Positions 1 to 7,747 of a stretch of DNA of 37,896 nucleotides are shown one piece after another. The stretch spans positions 1 through 37,896 of the forward strand of contig WGMK01000022.1 in assembly GCA_016125095.1 (NCBI GenBank), written 5' to 3'. A program made the translations under genes and the position numbers. This DNA is from Candidatus Hydrogenedens sp. Its GTDB lineage: Bacteria; Hydrogenedentota; Hydrogenedentia; Hydrogenedentales; JAEUWI01. Numbering within the stretch: the first letter of the stretch is position 1; each line of letters starts with the position of its first letter. Under the pieces are notes generated by a model. That model had not been told where the DNA came from, did not search any database, and saw only the letters and a program-made list of their open reading frames with translations.

Positions 1-132
1 AGCTTCAAAAACCTCACCGACGGGGAATTGAATACCTACGTCGACAAGCTCAACAATCGTCCCAGAAAGAAACTCGGATTCCGCACCCCGGCACAGGTCT
101 TCCTCGAAAAGCCTGTTGCAATTAGACCTTGA
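1..132 (+). CDS. IS30-family transposase, C-terminal fragment (runs off the left edge)
   Basis: The first 43 codons of the window read in frame 1 to a TGA at 130-132. The peptide contains LNNRPRKKLGFRTPAQVF, which resembles the conserved C-terminal end of IS30-family DDE transposases (the family typically ends with NxRPRKxLGxxTPxEVF). Only the tail is visible, so it cannot be said whether the full gene is intact. The AT-richer sequence after it contrasts with the GC-rich fadA region and fits an insertion sequence boundary. I could not identify the terminal inverted repeat of the element with confidence. Confidence 0.8.
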   Translation, partial: SFKNLTDGELNTYVDKLNNRPRKKLGFRTPAQVFLEKPVAIRP

Positions 133-370
133 ATCTGCGCGATACGTGATTCATTGAGCTCTCGGCCTCCACCGATCATAAACCAAGTGCATGAATATCT
201 ATCTAGAGGATGCATACGATTTGCGGAAGTGAAAAAGACCAGAAGACGTTTGCCTATCTCAAAGCGTGGCAATATGCTTGGGATGAATTCAAATTGTGAG
301 ACACATTCTTGTGACGTTATTGGCCTCTTGTCTTTTTTCTAATCGGGTTCCGGAATCATGCTATCCAGTC
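133..370. other. AT-richer non-coding stretch after the IS30 fragment
   Basis: No convincing gene is seen. Short open frames exist on both strands but lack ribosome binding sites and recognisable protein features. The base composition is clearly lower in GC than fadA next door. It probably contains the right end of the IS30 element plus flanking DNA, but no clear terminal repeat was recognised. Confidence 0.5.
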
Positions 371-413
371 GAAAAACACAAACCCGCCCCGGCGTCTATC
401 ACGCCGGGGCGGG
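371..413 (-). terminator. Rho-independent terminator of the fadN-fadA operon
   Basis: A perfect 12-bp inverted repeat (383-394 CCCGCCCCGGCG with 402-413 CGCCGGGGCGGG, 7-nt loop) lies 33 bp past the fadA stop on the minus strand. On that strand it is followed by TTTGTGTTTTTC, a U-rich tail. Position and structure fit an intrinsic terminator for the beta-oxidation operon. Confidence 0.9.
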
Positions 414-446
414 CTTTTGCTTGGTCTATTGCGGTTCGGGTGGGGC

Positions 447-1610
447 TTAGTCGCACATCTCGTAGATGCCGGCGCCGCCCATGCCGCCGCCGATGCACAT
501 GGTGACGAGGCCGTACTTCTTGCCGCGCCGCTTGAGTTCGTGCAGGAGGGTGGCGGTGAGCTTGGCGCCGGTGCAGCCGAGCGGGTGGCCCAGCGCGATG
601 GCGCCGCCGTTCACGTTCACGATGTCTTCGCTGAAGCCCAGCTCGCGCACGACGTGGATGGTCTGCGTGGCGAAGGCTTCGTTGCACTCGACGAGATCGA
701 TCTGCTCGGGCGTGATGCCGGCCTTGGCGCAGGCTTCCTTGATGGCGGGCACCTGCGGCGGGCCGAGGTACTTGGGATCGCCGGCCTTGACCACCCAGGC
801 CTTGAGCTTGGCGATGGGCTTGAGGCCGAGCTCGTCGACGGCCTTCTTGCTGGCCATGACCACGGCGGCCGCGCCGTCGCTGGTCTGCGAGGCGTTGCCG
901 GCGGTGCAGACGCCCTTGTCGGGCGAGGCGGCGAAGGCGAGGCGCAAGGCGCCGAGCACTTCGACGGTGGTACCGGGGCGGGGGCCTTCGTCGGTGTCGA
1001 AGGTGAAGGTGCCGCCGCTCGGGGTCTTCACCTCGACCGGGACGATCTCCTCCTTGAACTTGCCGCCCTGGATGGCGTCGAGCGCGCGCTGCACGCTGCG
1101 GGCGCCCCAGGTGTCGGCCTCTTCGCGCGTGATGTTGAAGTCGCGCGCGACGTTGTCGCCGCACTGGCCCATGCCGATGTAGATTTCGGGCAGGGTTTCC
1201 ACGAGCGTGGGATTCGGGGCCGGCTTGAGGCCGCCCATCGGAATCATGCTCATGGATTCGACGCCGCCGGCCACGGCCGCATCGAGCATGCCGGCCTCGA
1301 TCTTGGCCGCCACGATGGCGATGGCCTCGGTGCCGGACGAGCAGAAGCGGTTGATCGTCATGCCGCTCAGGCTTTCGGGCATGCCGGCGCGCAGCAGCGC
1401 GATGCGGGCCACGTTCATGCCCTGCTCGCCCTCGGGGAAGGCGCAGCCGAGCACGACGTCCTCGAGCTTTTCAGGGTTGATACCGGAAGCCTCGACCGCG
1501 CCCTTGATGGCGGCGGCGGCGAGGTCGTCGGGGCGCGTCTGCGAGAGGGTGCCCCGGCCGGACTTGCCGACGGCGGTGCGCTTCGCTGAACAGATGTATA
1601 CGTTGTCCAT
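447..1610 (-). CDS. fadA: Acetyl-CoA C-acyltransferase (3-ketoacyl-CoA thiolase)
   Basis: This 387-residue protein is a full-length thiolase and catalyses the last step of beta-oxidation, CoA-dependent cleavage of 3-ketoacyl-CoA to acetyl-CoA and a shortened acyl-CoA. The nucleophilic cysteine is Cys90 in NRFCSSG, the catalytic histidine is near 342 in GHPLGCTG, and the second cysteine is near 372 in CIGGGMGGAG. The ATG at 1610 has a strong GGAGGAG Shine-Dalgarno about 8 nt upstream. It lies 21 bp after the stop of the fadN-like gene, so the two are co-transcribed, matching the multifunctional enzyme plus thiolase pairing of beta-oxidation operons. Biosynthetic acetoacetyl-CoA thiolase is an alternative on sequence alone, but the neighbour argues for degradation. 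Confidence 0.93.
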   Translation of the reverse strand: MDNVYICSAKRTAVGKSGRGTLSQTRPDDLAAAAIKGAVEASGINPEKLEDVVLGCAFPEGEQGMNVARIALLRAGMPESLSGMTINRFCSSGTEAIAIVAAKIEAGMLDAAVAGGVESMSMIPMGGLKPAPNPTLVETLPEIYIGMGQCGDNVARDFNITREEADTWGARSVQRALDAIQGGKFKEEIVPVEVKTPSGGTFTFDTDEGPRPGTTVEVLGALRLAFAASPDKGVCTAGNASQTSDGAAAVVMASKKAVDELGLKPIAKLKAWVVKAGDPKYLGPPQVPAIKEACAKAGITPEQIDLVECNEAFATQTIHVVRELGFSEDIVNVNGGAIALGHPLGCTGAKLTATLLHELKRRGKKYGLVTMCIGGGMGGAGIYEMCD

Positions 1611-1631
1611 GGGTAGGCTCCTCCTCGGGGC

Positions 1632-4031
1632 TTAGTTGCGCAGCGGCTTGTTGAATTGCAGCATGTGTTGAATGCGCTGGGCGGTCTTTTCGGTGCCGCA
1701 GAGGCTCAGGAAGCCCTCGCATTCCAGGTCGAGCAGGTCTTGCTCGGTAATGGGCGTGCCGGCCATGCGGTTGCCGCCGACGAGTACGTTGATGACCTTA
1801 TCGGCGATGAGCGCATCGTGCTCGGTGGCCCAGCCGGCCTGCACCATGCCCCACACGGCGGACTTGAAGGCGGCGCGGGGGCCGTCGCCCAGGGCCTTGA
1901 GGCGCGGGGGCAGCGGGGCCTTATAGCCGCCGACGACCATGCCCAGGCAGACCTGCTTGGCCACGGCGATCTGGTGCTCGAAGTTCGGCAGGATGATGTC
2001 GGTGGTGCGCCAGTAGCCCAGGTCGATGACCTCGGCGGCGCTGGTGCCCACCTTGGCGGTGGCGATGGCTTCGAAGGCGCGGCGCAGGTAGGGGAAGGGC
2101 TCGGACTGCACGCCTTCGGGGCAGTATTCCATGGCCCGCACGTGCATTTCCTTGGTGCCGCCGCCCGCCGGCAGCACGCCCACGCCCATCTCGACGAGGC
2201 CGGCGTAGGTTTCGCCCGCCGCCACGATCTTGGCGGTGTGCTGGCAGATTTCCACGCCGCCGCCGAAGGTGTAGTGGTGCGGCGCGGCCACGATGGGCTT
2301 GCTGCTGTACTTCATGCGGTTGCCCACGCCCTGCAGGCCGCGCACGGCCAGCTCGATGTTGGCCCAGTTCTGCTGCATGATCTCGCCGAGAATCATGAAG
2401 ATGTTGGCGCCGGCGCAGAAGTGCGGCCCCTGGTTCGCCACGATCATGCCGTCGAACTTGCCTTCGTCCAGCAGGTCGCAGCCGTTGTTGAGCATCGTCA
2501 CCAGGTCGGCGTCGATGGCGTTCATCTTGCAGTGGAACTCGCAGCAGACGATGCCGTCGCCCACGTCCACCAGGCTCGCGCTGTCGTTGGTCATGACGAT
2601 CTTCGTCTTGTCCGTCTTGATGTTCGCGAGCTTGATCTCTTTGGGGTTCTTCGGCACGGGCTTGTAGCCCTTGGCGTCCACGTCGAAGTAGTAGTCGATG
2701 CCGTTCTCGAGCTTGTAGAAGCGGGCGGCGCCGGCTTCGCGCATGGCCTTGGCGATCGGCGGCAGTTCGACGCCGATGGCTTCCATGCGCTTGGCGGTTT
2801 CTTCAAAACCGAGGACGTCCCACGTCTCGAAGATACCGATCTCCCAGGCGAAGCCCCAGCGGCAGGCGTTGTCGATCTGGCAGATGTCGTCGGCGATTTC
2901 CGGAATGCGGTTACCGGCGTACTGGGCCAGGTTGGCGAACACCTTGAACCCGAACTGCGCGCCCGGGTCGGTGCCGTTGTACATTACCTTGAGCTTTTCG
3001 TGCAGCGTTTCCACGTTGCGCACGGCGCCGGTGCATTCGAACTTCGGCTTGATCGGCGCGCGGTAATCGGCCGTCGCCGGGTCGATCGCCATGATGACCG
3101 GCTTGCCCTTTTCGTCGCGCTCCTTGGTCTTCTTGTAGAAGCCCGAGCCGCTCTTGTTGCCGTACCAGCCCTTTTCGATGATCTTGTCGACCCAATCCGG
3201 ACCCTGCATCAGGTCCTTGCGCTCGTCGTCCGGGCAGCCGTTGAAGACGTTCGCCACCACCTTCTGGTAGGTGTCGAGGCCCACGAGGTCGGCCGTGCGG
3301 AAGGTGGCGCTGCTGGCGTGGCCGATGGCCGGGCCGGTGAGCGCGTCCACTTCCTCCACGCTCAGGCCGTCCTTTGTCATCTCGTGCAGGGTGTACTGCA
3401 TGGCGAAGGTGAGCAGGCGGTTCGCCACGAAATTGGGCGTGTCCTTGGCGTATACGATGCCCTTGCCGAGCACGTTCTCGCCGAATTCCGCCATCTGCGC
3501 GATGATTTCCGGCTTGGTGTTCGGGCTGGGAATCAGCTCGAGCAGCTTCAGGTAGCGCGGCGGATTGAAGAAGTGCGTGCCCAGGAAGTGCGCGCTCATC
3601 TCTTCGGACATGTCCGAGCAGATGTCCTTAATCGGAATGCCGCTGGTGTTGGAAGACAGGATCATGCCCGGCTTCCAGTACTGCGCCACCTTGCCGAACA
3701 CGATCTTCTTGATGTCGAGGCGCTCGACTACGACCTCGATGATCCAGTCGCAGTCCGCAATCGCTGCCATGTCGTCGTCGAAATTGCCGACCGTGATCAT
3801 GTCCACGTTCGACTTGCGATACAGCGGTGCCGGCTTCGCCTTCAGCAGCGCCTGCTTGGCGGCTTCCGCTATCGCGTTGCGCTTGTTCTTGTTGCCCTTG
3901 TCCTTATCGGACAGGTTGGGCGGCACGATATCGAGCATCAGGCTCGGGATACCGCAGTTCGCCAAATGGCCTGCGATAGCCCCGCCCATCACGCCCGACC
4001 CCAGCACCGCGACGCGCTTGATCTCCTTCAT
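1632..4031 (-). CDS. fadN: 3-hydroxyacyl-CoA dehydrogenase / enoyl-CoA hydratase fusion (FadN type)
   Basis: A 799-residue bifunctional beta-oxidation enzyme. The N-terminal half is an NAD-dependent 3-hydroxyacyl-CoA dehydrogenase: Rossmann motif GSGVMGG at residues 11-17, then SSNTSGI and THFFNPP motifs of the active-site region. The C-terminal part (from about residue 490) is a crotonase fold with the CoA/oxyanion loop GPHFCAGANI and the segment VEMGVGVLPAGGGTKE carrying the likely catalytic glutamates. Dehydrogenase-first order is that of Bacillus FadN, the reverse of E. coli FadB. An upstream in-frame ATG at 4070 exists, but the ATG at 4031 begins directly at MKEIKRVAVLGSG and has a GGGAAAGG-type ribosome site, so I prefer it. 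It is the first gene of the operon with fadA and is probably repressed by the divergent TetR regulator. Confidence 0.92.
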   Translation of the reverse strand: MKEIKRVAVLGSGVMGGAIAGHLANCGIPSLMLDIVPPNLSDKDKGNKNKRNAIAEAAKQALLKAKPAPLYRKSNVDMITVGNFDDDMAAIADCDWIIEVVVERLDIKKIVFGKVAQYWKPGMILSSNTSGIPIKDICSDMSEEMSAHFLGTHFFNPPRYLKLLELIPSPNTKPEIIAQMAEFGENVLGKGIVYAKDTPNFVANRLLTFAMQYTLHEMTKDGLSVEEVDALTGPAIGHASSATFRTADLVGLDTYQKVVANVFNGCPDDERKDLMQGPDWVDKIIEKGWYGNKSGSGFYKKTKERDEKGKPVIMAIDPATADYRAPIKPKFECTGAVRNVETLHEKLKVMYNGTDPGAQFGFKVFANLAQYAGNRIPEIADDICQIDNACRWGFAWEIGIFETWDVLGFEETAKRMEAIGVELPPIAKAMREAGAARFYKLENGIDYYFDVDAKGYKPVPKNPKEIKLANIKTDKTKIVMTNDSASLVDVGDGIVCCEFHCKMNAIDADLVTMLNNGCDLLDEGKFDGMIVANQGPHFCAGANIFMILGEIMQQNWANIELAVRGLQGVGNRMKYSSKPIVAAPHHYTFGGGVEICQHTAKIVAAGETYAGLVEMGVGVLPAGGGTKEMHVRAMEYCPEGVQSEPFPYLRRAFEAIATAKVGTSAAEVIDLGYWRTTDIILPNFEHQIAVAKQVCLGMVVGGYKAPLPPRLKALGDGPRAAFKSAVWGMVQAGWATEHDALIADKVINVLVGGNRMAGTPITEQDLLDLECEGFLSLCGTEKTAQRIQHMLQFNKPLRN

Positions 4032-4080
4032 CGCTTTTCGCCTTTCCCAAACGTCGTTGTGACTCCACAAACAAAACCCT

Positions 4081-4098
4081 ACTTAACGTTCGTTAAGT
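4081..4098. promoter_or_regulatory. Palindromic operator, probable TetR-family binding site
   Basis: ACTTAAC-GTTC-GTTAAGT is an inverted repeat with perfect 7-bp arms and a 4-bp spacer. It sits immediately downstream of the predicted fadN transcription start, the classic place for a repressor site, and between fadN and a divergent TetR gene. Binding by that regulator is inference. Confidence 0.65.
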
Positions 4099-4108
4099 TC
4101 AGCCCTGT

Positions 4109-4137
4109 ATGGTACACACTGGGCTGGGAGCCGTCAA
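4109..4137 (-). promoter_or_regulatory. Predicted sigma70-type promoter of fadN-fadA
   Basis: Read on the minus strand: TTGACG (4137-4132), 17-bp spacer, TACCAT (4114-4109). The predicted start falls near 4101-4102, just before the palindromic operator at 4098-4081. The -35 matches 5 of 6 and the -10 4 of 6 of consensus. Confidence 0.55.
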
Positions 4138-4230
4138 GACCGGGCTTGGCGGATTACGGGGCGATGGGGCTGGCTAGCCAACCGTGAAGGATGAAACCGC
4201 CCCGCCCGTGCTTCTTGGCGTTCGCCACCC

Positions 4231-4261
4231 CATAGGTCCTATAGGACGTATAGGACCTATG
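4231..4261. repeat. Perfect 13-bp inverted repeat built on a CCTATAGGAC-type unit
   Basis: CATAGGTCCTATA (4231-4243) and TATAGGACCTATG (4249-4261) are exact reverse complements around a GGACG spacer. Each arm itself contains the self-complementary core TATAGGAC/GTCCTATA. No T-tract follows on either strand, so it is not a standard terminator. It lies in the gene-free gap (4032-4507) between fadN and the TetR gene; apart from it and the promoter/operator signals I see nothing else in that gap. Confidence 0.8.
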
Positions 4262-4416
4262 AGACGCTTGCCTAAGGGCGGCGCAAAAGCTGGAGACCTG
4301 CTGGCCAGAATGGTGCTCGGGCCGGCACGGGCACACACCGCCATGTTCTGCAGTTTCCGGTCCACTTCCTACGCCCTCCGCGATTGCTTGACCATCTATC
4401 CCTCGTAATTTGAAGC

Positions 4417-4458
4417 GCTTAGCGAACAGTTGACGAATGCCGCAAGAAATGATACATT
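4417..4458 (+). promoter_or_regulatory. Predicted promoter of the TetR gene with a degenerate operator over the -35
   Basis: TTGACG (4430-4435), 17-bp spacer, TACATT (4453-4458) precedes the regulator gene. Overlapping the -35, GCTTAGCGAACAGTTGAC (4417-4434) matches the left arm and spacer of the fadN operator read on the other strand (ACTTAACGAAC...), while the right arm is poorly conserved. This fits weak autoregulation but could be chance. Confidence 0.4.
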
Positions 4459-4507
4459 CGTATTACTTTCTGGGGCGGTTGCTGAATTTGAACGAGGAGC
4501 GTACGGC

Positions 4508-5131
4508 TTGAGCGGGGTTATGATGCCGGGTGGAGTCAAGCTTTCCGCGGCGCAGAAGAAGCGCGACGCGATCATAGCCGCCGCGCAGGAATTGTTTTCT
4601 TCGCGTGGATATGAAGGCACGAGCATCCGCGATATCGCCGTGCACGCGGGGGTGGGTCATGCCGCGGTTACGTATCACTTCGGCCATAAGGAGGAGCTCT
4701 GGAAGTCAGCCATCGGCAGTCTCGTCGTGGAGTACCAGAAAGAGCTCGAGATCAAGGCGGATATCATTCGGAGGCTGGAGCCGGAGCAGAAGTACCACCA
4801 GCTTTTCGTCATGCTCATTCGGCTTGCCGCCAGCAAGCCATACATGAACCGGGTCATTTTGCAGGAGTCGTACGGCAGGAGCTGGCGCCTCGATTGGATC
4901 ATCGAGCACCTGCTGGAGCCAGGGGTTCGCATCCATCAATCCATTCTCGGCGATGAACTGGGCGATGCGCTCCGTCACAACCCGGTGCTTATGTTCGCGC
5001 TGATCGGCGCGTGCACCCATTTCTTTTCCGTCGCGGGCCAGGCGGAGCAAATGTTTGGCGTCGATGTTTTCAGCGAGGAGATCATCGAGCAGCACGTAGA
5101 AACCATACGGGCGCTTTTCGCGCCCCGATAG
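4508..5131 (+). CDS. TetR/AcrR-family transcriptional regulator, probable regulator of fadN-fadA
   Basis: An N-terminal TetR helix-turn-helix is plain: KKRDAIIAAAQELFSSRGYEGTSIRDIA followed in the next residues by GVGHAAVTYHFGHKEEL, the recognition-helix signature. The remaining ~150 residues are the variable helical ligand/dimerisation domain. I place the start at TTG 4508 because an AGGAG lies 8 nt before it; ATGs at 4520 and 4523 are alternatives with poorer spacing, and an upstream in-frame TTG at 4430 lies within the predicted promoter. The product is about 207 residues, normal for the family. It is divergent from fadN, and a palindromic operator lies at the fadN start site, so the parsimonious role is an acyl-CoA-responsive repressor of beta-oxidation. 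The ligand is not shown by sequence. Confidence 0.88.
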   Translation: MSGVMMPGGVKLSAAQKKRDAIIAAAQELFSSRGYEGTSIRDIAVHAGVGHAAVTYHFGHKEELWKSAIGSLVVEYQKELEIKADIIRRLEPEQKYHQLFVMLIRLAASKPYMNRVILQESYGRSWRLDWIIEHLLEPGVRIHQSILGDELGDALRHNPVLMFALIGACTHFFSVAGQAEQMFGVDVFSEEIIEQHVETIRALFAPR

Positions 5132-5167
5132 AGGACGACGACGAACTACGTCAAGGAGGCAAGCGAT

Positions 5168-7360
5168 ATGGGGAAGAAGGTACACCGACAAAACCATGCG
5201 GGGAGGATGCCGGCAGCGGCCTTGCTGTTGTTCCTTTGCGGTACGTTCGCGGCCGGCGCGCAGGAACCCGTGCTCGATCGTGTGACCACGCTGGGCAATG
5301 GATTCTCGAACCTGGAAGCGACGGCAATGGATGTTGACACGTCGGGCAATGTCTACACAGCGGGGTCGTTCCGGCTGACGACTGACTTCGATTCCGGCTC
5401 TGGCGTGTTCGAGTTGACTGCGAGCAACATCGACGTTTTTGTACAGAAACTGGATGCCGACGGCACCTTCGAGTGGGCCGTTTCCTACGGCACCACCGGC
5501 AACGGAAATTCCATAAGTGATATCGTTGTCGATAGCGCGGGCTCGGTCTACGTGACAGGCGGCTTTTCGAACACGGCTGACTTCGACCCGGGTGCGGGCA
5601 CGGCGGAGCTGACCAGCGCGGGTAGCAGCGACATCTACGTCTTGAAGCTCGACGCCGACGGCGGCTATGAATGGGCGCGGCGGATGGGCGGTACCGATAG
5701 CGACACCGCCTATGCCATTGCTGTGGACGCCTCGGGCAATGTGTACATTACCGGGGAGTTCCGCGATACGGTCGACTTCGATCCCGGCGCGGGAACGACC
5801 GAACTCACATGTGTGGGGGGCACGGACTCCTTTGTCTGCAAGCTTGATGCCGACGGCGATTTCGTCTGGGCGGTCGGATTCGGGGGCACCAGCACCGATC
5901 GGGGAACCGGTATTGGCGTCGATGCCAGCGGCAGCGTCTATACCTGCGGGGTCTATTTTATGACGGTCGACTTCGACCCCGGCGCGGGAACGTCAGAACT
6001 CTCCGTGGTGGGCTCTGCCGATGTCTATATTCAAAAGCTGGATTCTACCGGGGCGTTCGTGTGGGCGGTTTCTAATGGCGGCGGGAGCAACGATTCCCCC
6101 AACGATCTGGTCCTCGACGCCGGCGCCAACGTGTATACGACCGGGTTCAACCGGAACGGCGGCGACTATGATCCGGGCCCGGGCACCTTGAGCCTCCCCA
6201 ATGCGGGCTTGACCGATATCTATGTACAGAAGCTCGACACCGACGGCGGGTTGATCTGGGCGGTCAGCATGGGTGGCACTGGAGACGAGCAAGGCAATTC
6301 GATCGACGTGGACGTGTCGGGCAATGTGTATGTCACGGGCCAATATGCCGGCACGGTGGACTTCGAGCCGGGCACGGGAACCACCGCGATGACCAGCGCC
6401 GGGGGTAATGATATCTTCGTGGCGAAGCTCGATGCTGCCGGCGCGCTGGAATGGGCGCGTTCGATGGGAGACACCGCGTCCGATACCGGCGTTGCGGCCG
6501 CAGCGTATGAAAGCGACAAAGTGTTCGTGAGCGGGGTCTTCTTCGGCACGGTGGATTTCGACCCCACTGCCGGCATGCAGGAGGTTACCAGCGCGGGGGG
6601 CGTCGGCGTCAGTGATTCCTTCACCCTCGTGTTCCGCAGCCAATACGCGCCCGTTGCTAACGACGACACCGGTGCCGTCAGCGAAGACGCCGTGCTCGCC
6701 GTGGTCAACGGAGCGGCCGCGAGCCTGCTCGACAACGACGCGGACGACAACCCTGGCGACATGCTTTCCGTCACCGCGTTCGACGCCGTGAGCGCCCAGG
6801 GCGCCACCGTCTCAGTCAACACGGATGGCACCTTCACCTACGACCCGACCGGGGCAGCGGCATTGCAAGCCCTCAACGACGGCGACGACGTTGTCGCCAC
6901 GTTCACCTACACGGTGTCCGACGGCATTGATGACGATACCGCTACGGTCAGCATTACCGTTAGCGGTGCCGACGAGGACACGACGCCGCCCGAGTTTCTG
7001 GACCTGACCGTTGTGCCCAGCGAGGCGGTCCCCGGTGAAGGCATTGTCCTTACCTTTGCCAGTTCCGAGACCCTCGCCACCGTCCCGACGGTGACGGTCG
7101 ATGGCGATTCCGCCGACTACGACATCGGAGTCAAGGGCGGTAGTCCCTACGCGTACACCTACACCGTCCCGAGCAACGCGCCCCTCGGACCCGCCGAGAT
7201 CGAGATCAGCGGCATCGACTTGGCGGGCAACAGCGGCATCCTGACTACCAGTGCCGCGCTGACTATCGTCGAACCGATTCTCCCGGTACCGGTCCTCGCC
7301 TGGCCGGCCGCTGTCGCGTTCGCCGTGGCGGGCATCGCCGCGCTGCGCCGCAAGCGCTGA
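5168..7360 (+). CDS. Secreted seven-repeat SBBP-type beta-propeller protein with cadherin/VCBS-like and Ig-like domains and a C-terminal sorting tail
   Basis: A 730-residue surface or secreted protein of unknown function. Residues 1-31 form a signal peptide, probably cleaved near AGA-Q. From about residue 61, seven repeats follow with a near-exact 65-residue period, each reading roughly NVYVTGxFxxTVDFDPGAG...DIYVxKLDADGxxxWAxxxGG...IxVDxSG; this is the SBBP beta-propeller type and seven copies would close one propeller. Residues ~500-610 look like a tandem-95/VCBS cadherin-like domain (VANDDTGAVSEDAVL, LLDNDADDNPGD, GTFTYDPTGA), and ~610-700 like an Ig-type domain. The last 26 residues (PVPVLAWP, a hydrophobic stretch, then RRKR) form a tripartite tail like exosortase-type VPxxP signals. 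The start ATG has an AAGGAGG site 8 nt upstream. It begins 36 bp after the TetR stop. Confidence 0.85.
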   Translation: MGKKVHRQNHAGRMPAAALLLFLCGTFAAGAQEPVLDRVTTLGNGFSNLEATAMDVDTSGNVYTAGSFRLTTDFDSGSGVFELTASNIDVFVQKLDADGTFEWAVSYGTTGNGNSISDIVVDSAGSVYVTGGFSNTADFDPGAGTAELTSAGSSDIYVLKLDADGGYEWARRMGGTDSDTAYAIAVDASGNVYITGEFRDTVDFDPGAGTTELTCVGGTDSFVCKLDADGDFVWAVGFGGTSTDRGTGIGVDASGSVYTCGVYFMTVDFDPGAGTSELSVVGSADVYIQKLDSTGAFVWAVSNGGGSNDSPNDLVLDAGANVYTTGFNRNGGDYDPGPGTLSLPNAGLTDIYVQKLDTDGGLIWAVSMGGTGDEQGNSIDVDVSGNVYVTGQYAGTVDFEPGTGTTAMTSAGGNDIFVAKLDAAGALEWARSMGDTASDTGVAAAAYESDKVFVSGVFFGTVDFDPTAGMQEVTSAGGVGVSDSFTLVFRSQYAPVANDDTGAVSEDAVLAVVNGAAASLLDNDADDNPGDMLSVTAFDAVSAQGATVSVNTDGTFTYDPTGAAALQALNDGDDVVATFTYTVSDGIDDDTATVSITVSGADEDTTPPEFLDLTVVPSEAVPGEGIVLTFASSETLATVPTVTVDGDSADYDIGVKGGSPYAYTYTVPSNAPLGPAEIEISGIDLAGNSGILTTSAALTIVEPILPVPVLAWPAAVAFAVAGIAALRRKR

Positions 7361-7617
7361 TACTTCAATTCTGCGGCGCTCCCTGCTCTCGCGGGGACAG
7401 GGTTGGGAGACCGGCCAGAGCGGAGGAGGCATGCCGCAGCGGAGGGAAATCGGCCGCAGCGGAGACAAATACGCGCTGGGGCTACTATCCAGCACCGGAA
7501 TTCGTGTATAATGTTGACAGAGATCGAATGAGGGGGTACCCAAGCCCCCCTAAACTTGAAGAAGAACATGAGGCGGATTCCCTTTGACGTGGGGTTTTGA
7601 GAAGCCGGCCTATTGAT
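7361..7617. other. Gap upstream of the tRNA; possible -10 element
   Basis: No gene is seen. A perfect TATAAT occurs at 7507-7512, about 100 bp upstream of the tRNA-like gene, but the -35 position is poor. A GGGGG...CCCCC inverted repeat lies at about 7532-7549. No convincing terminator follows the preceding gene. Confidence 0.35.
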
Positions 7618-7695
7618 CGGAATGTGACCTGGTTTGGTCTCGGTGCTGCGTTCGGAACGTAGTCATCGCAGGTTCTAATCCTGCCATCCCGACCA
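7618..7695 (+). tRNA. tRNA-Pro(CGG)-like gene, CCA encoded, with several non-canonical positions
   Basis: A cloverleaf can be drawn by hand. The acceptor is CGGAATG (7618-7624) with CATCCCG (7685-7691), then A and an encoded CCA. The anticodon arm is CTGCG-TTCGGAA-CGTAG (7646-7662) with CGG at 7653-7655. The T arm is GCAGG-TTCTAAT-CCTGC (7668-7684). The D arm is weak: ACC/GGT with a long loop containing GG. The C1-G72 pair and CATCCCGACCA end are those of bacterial tRNA-Pro. Deviations are an A-C mismatch at pair 4-69, no A14, U57 instead of purine, and A37 instead of the G37 normal in tRNA-Pro. It may be a divergent functional copy or a decaying one. Confidence 0.65.
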
Positions 7696-7747
7696 TGTTT
7701 TACCGACTCCTGTATATCACAGGTAACTTAGAAGTAGGAGATATACC

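Noticed and set aside
1656..4187. A very long open frame (over 800 codons) on the + strand opposite fadN, and similar long antisense frames opposite the AsmA-like, PHP-GT4 and araB genes.
   Set aside because: The opposite strand carries unmistakable enzyme motifs. In GC-rich DNA the third-position bias keeps antisense frames open; the antisense products are rich in Ala, His, Arg, Asp and Val and show no domain.
5340..6600. Regular DNA repetition suggestive of a CRISPR or satellite array.
   Set aside because: The period is 195 bp with diverged copies in one reading frame; it is the coding sequence of the beta-propeller repeats.
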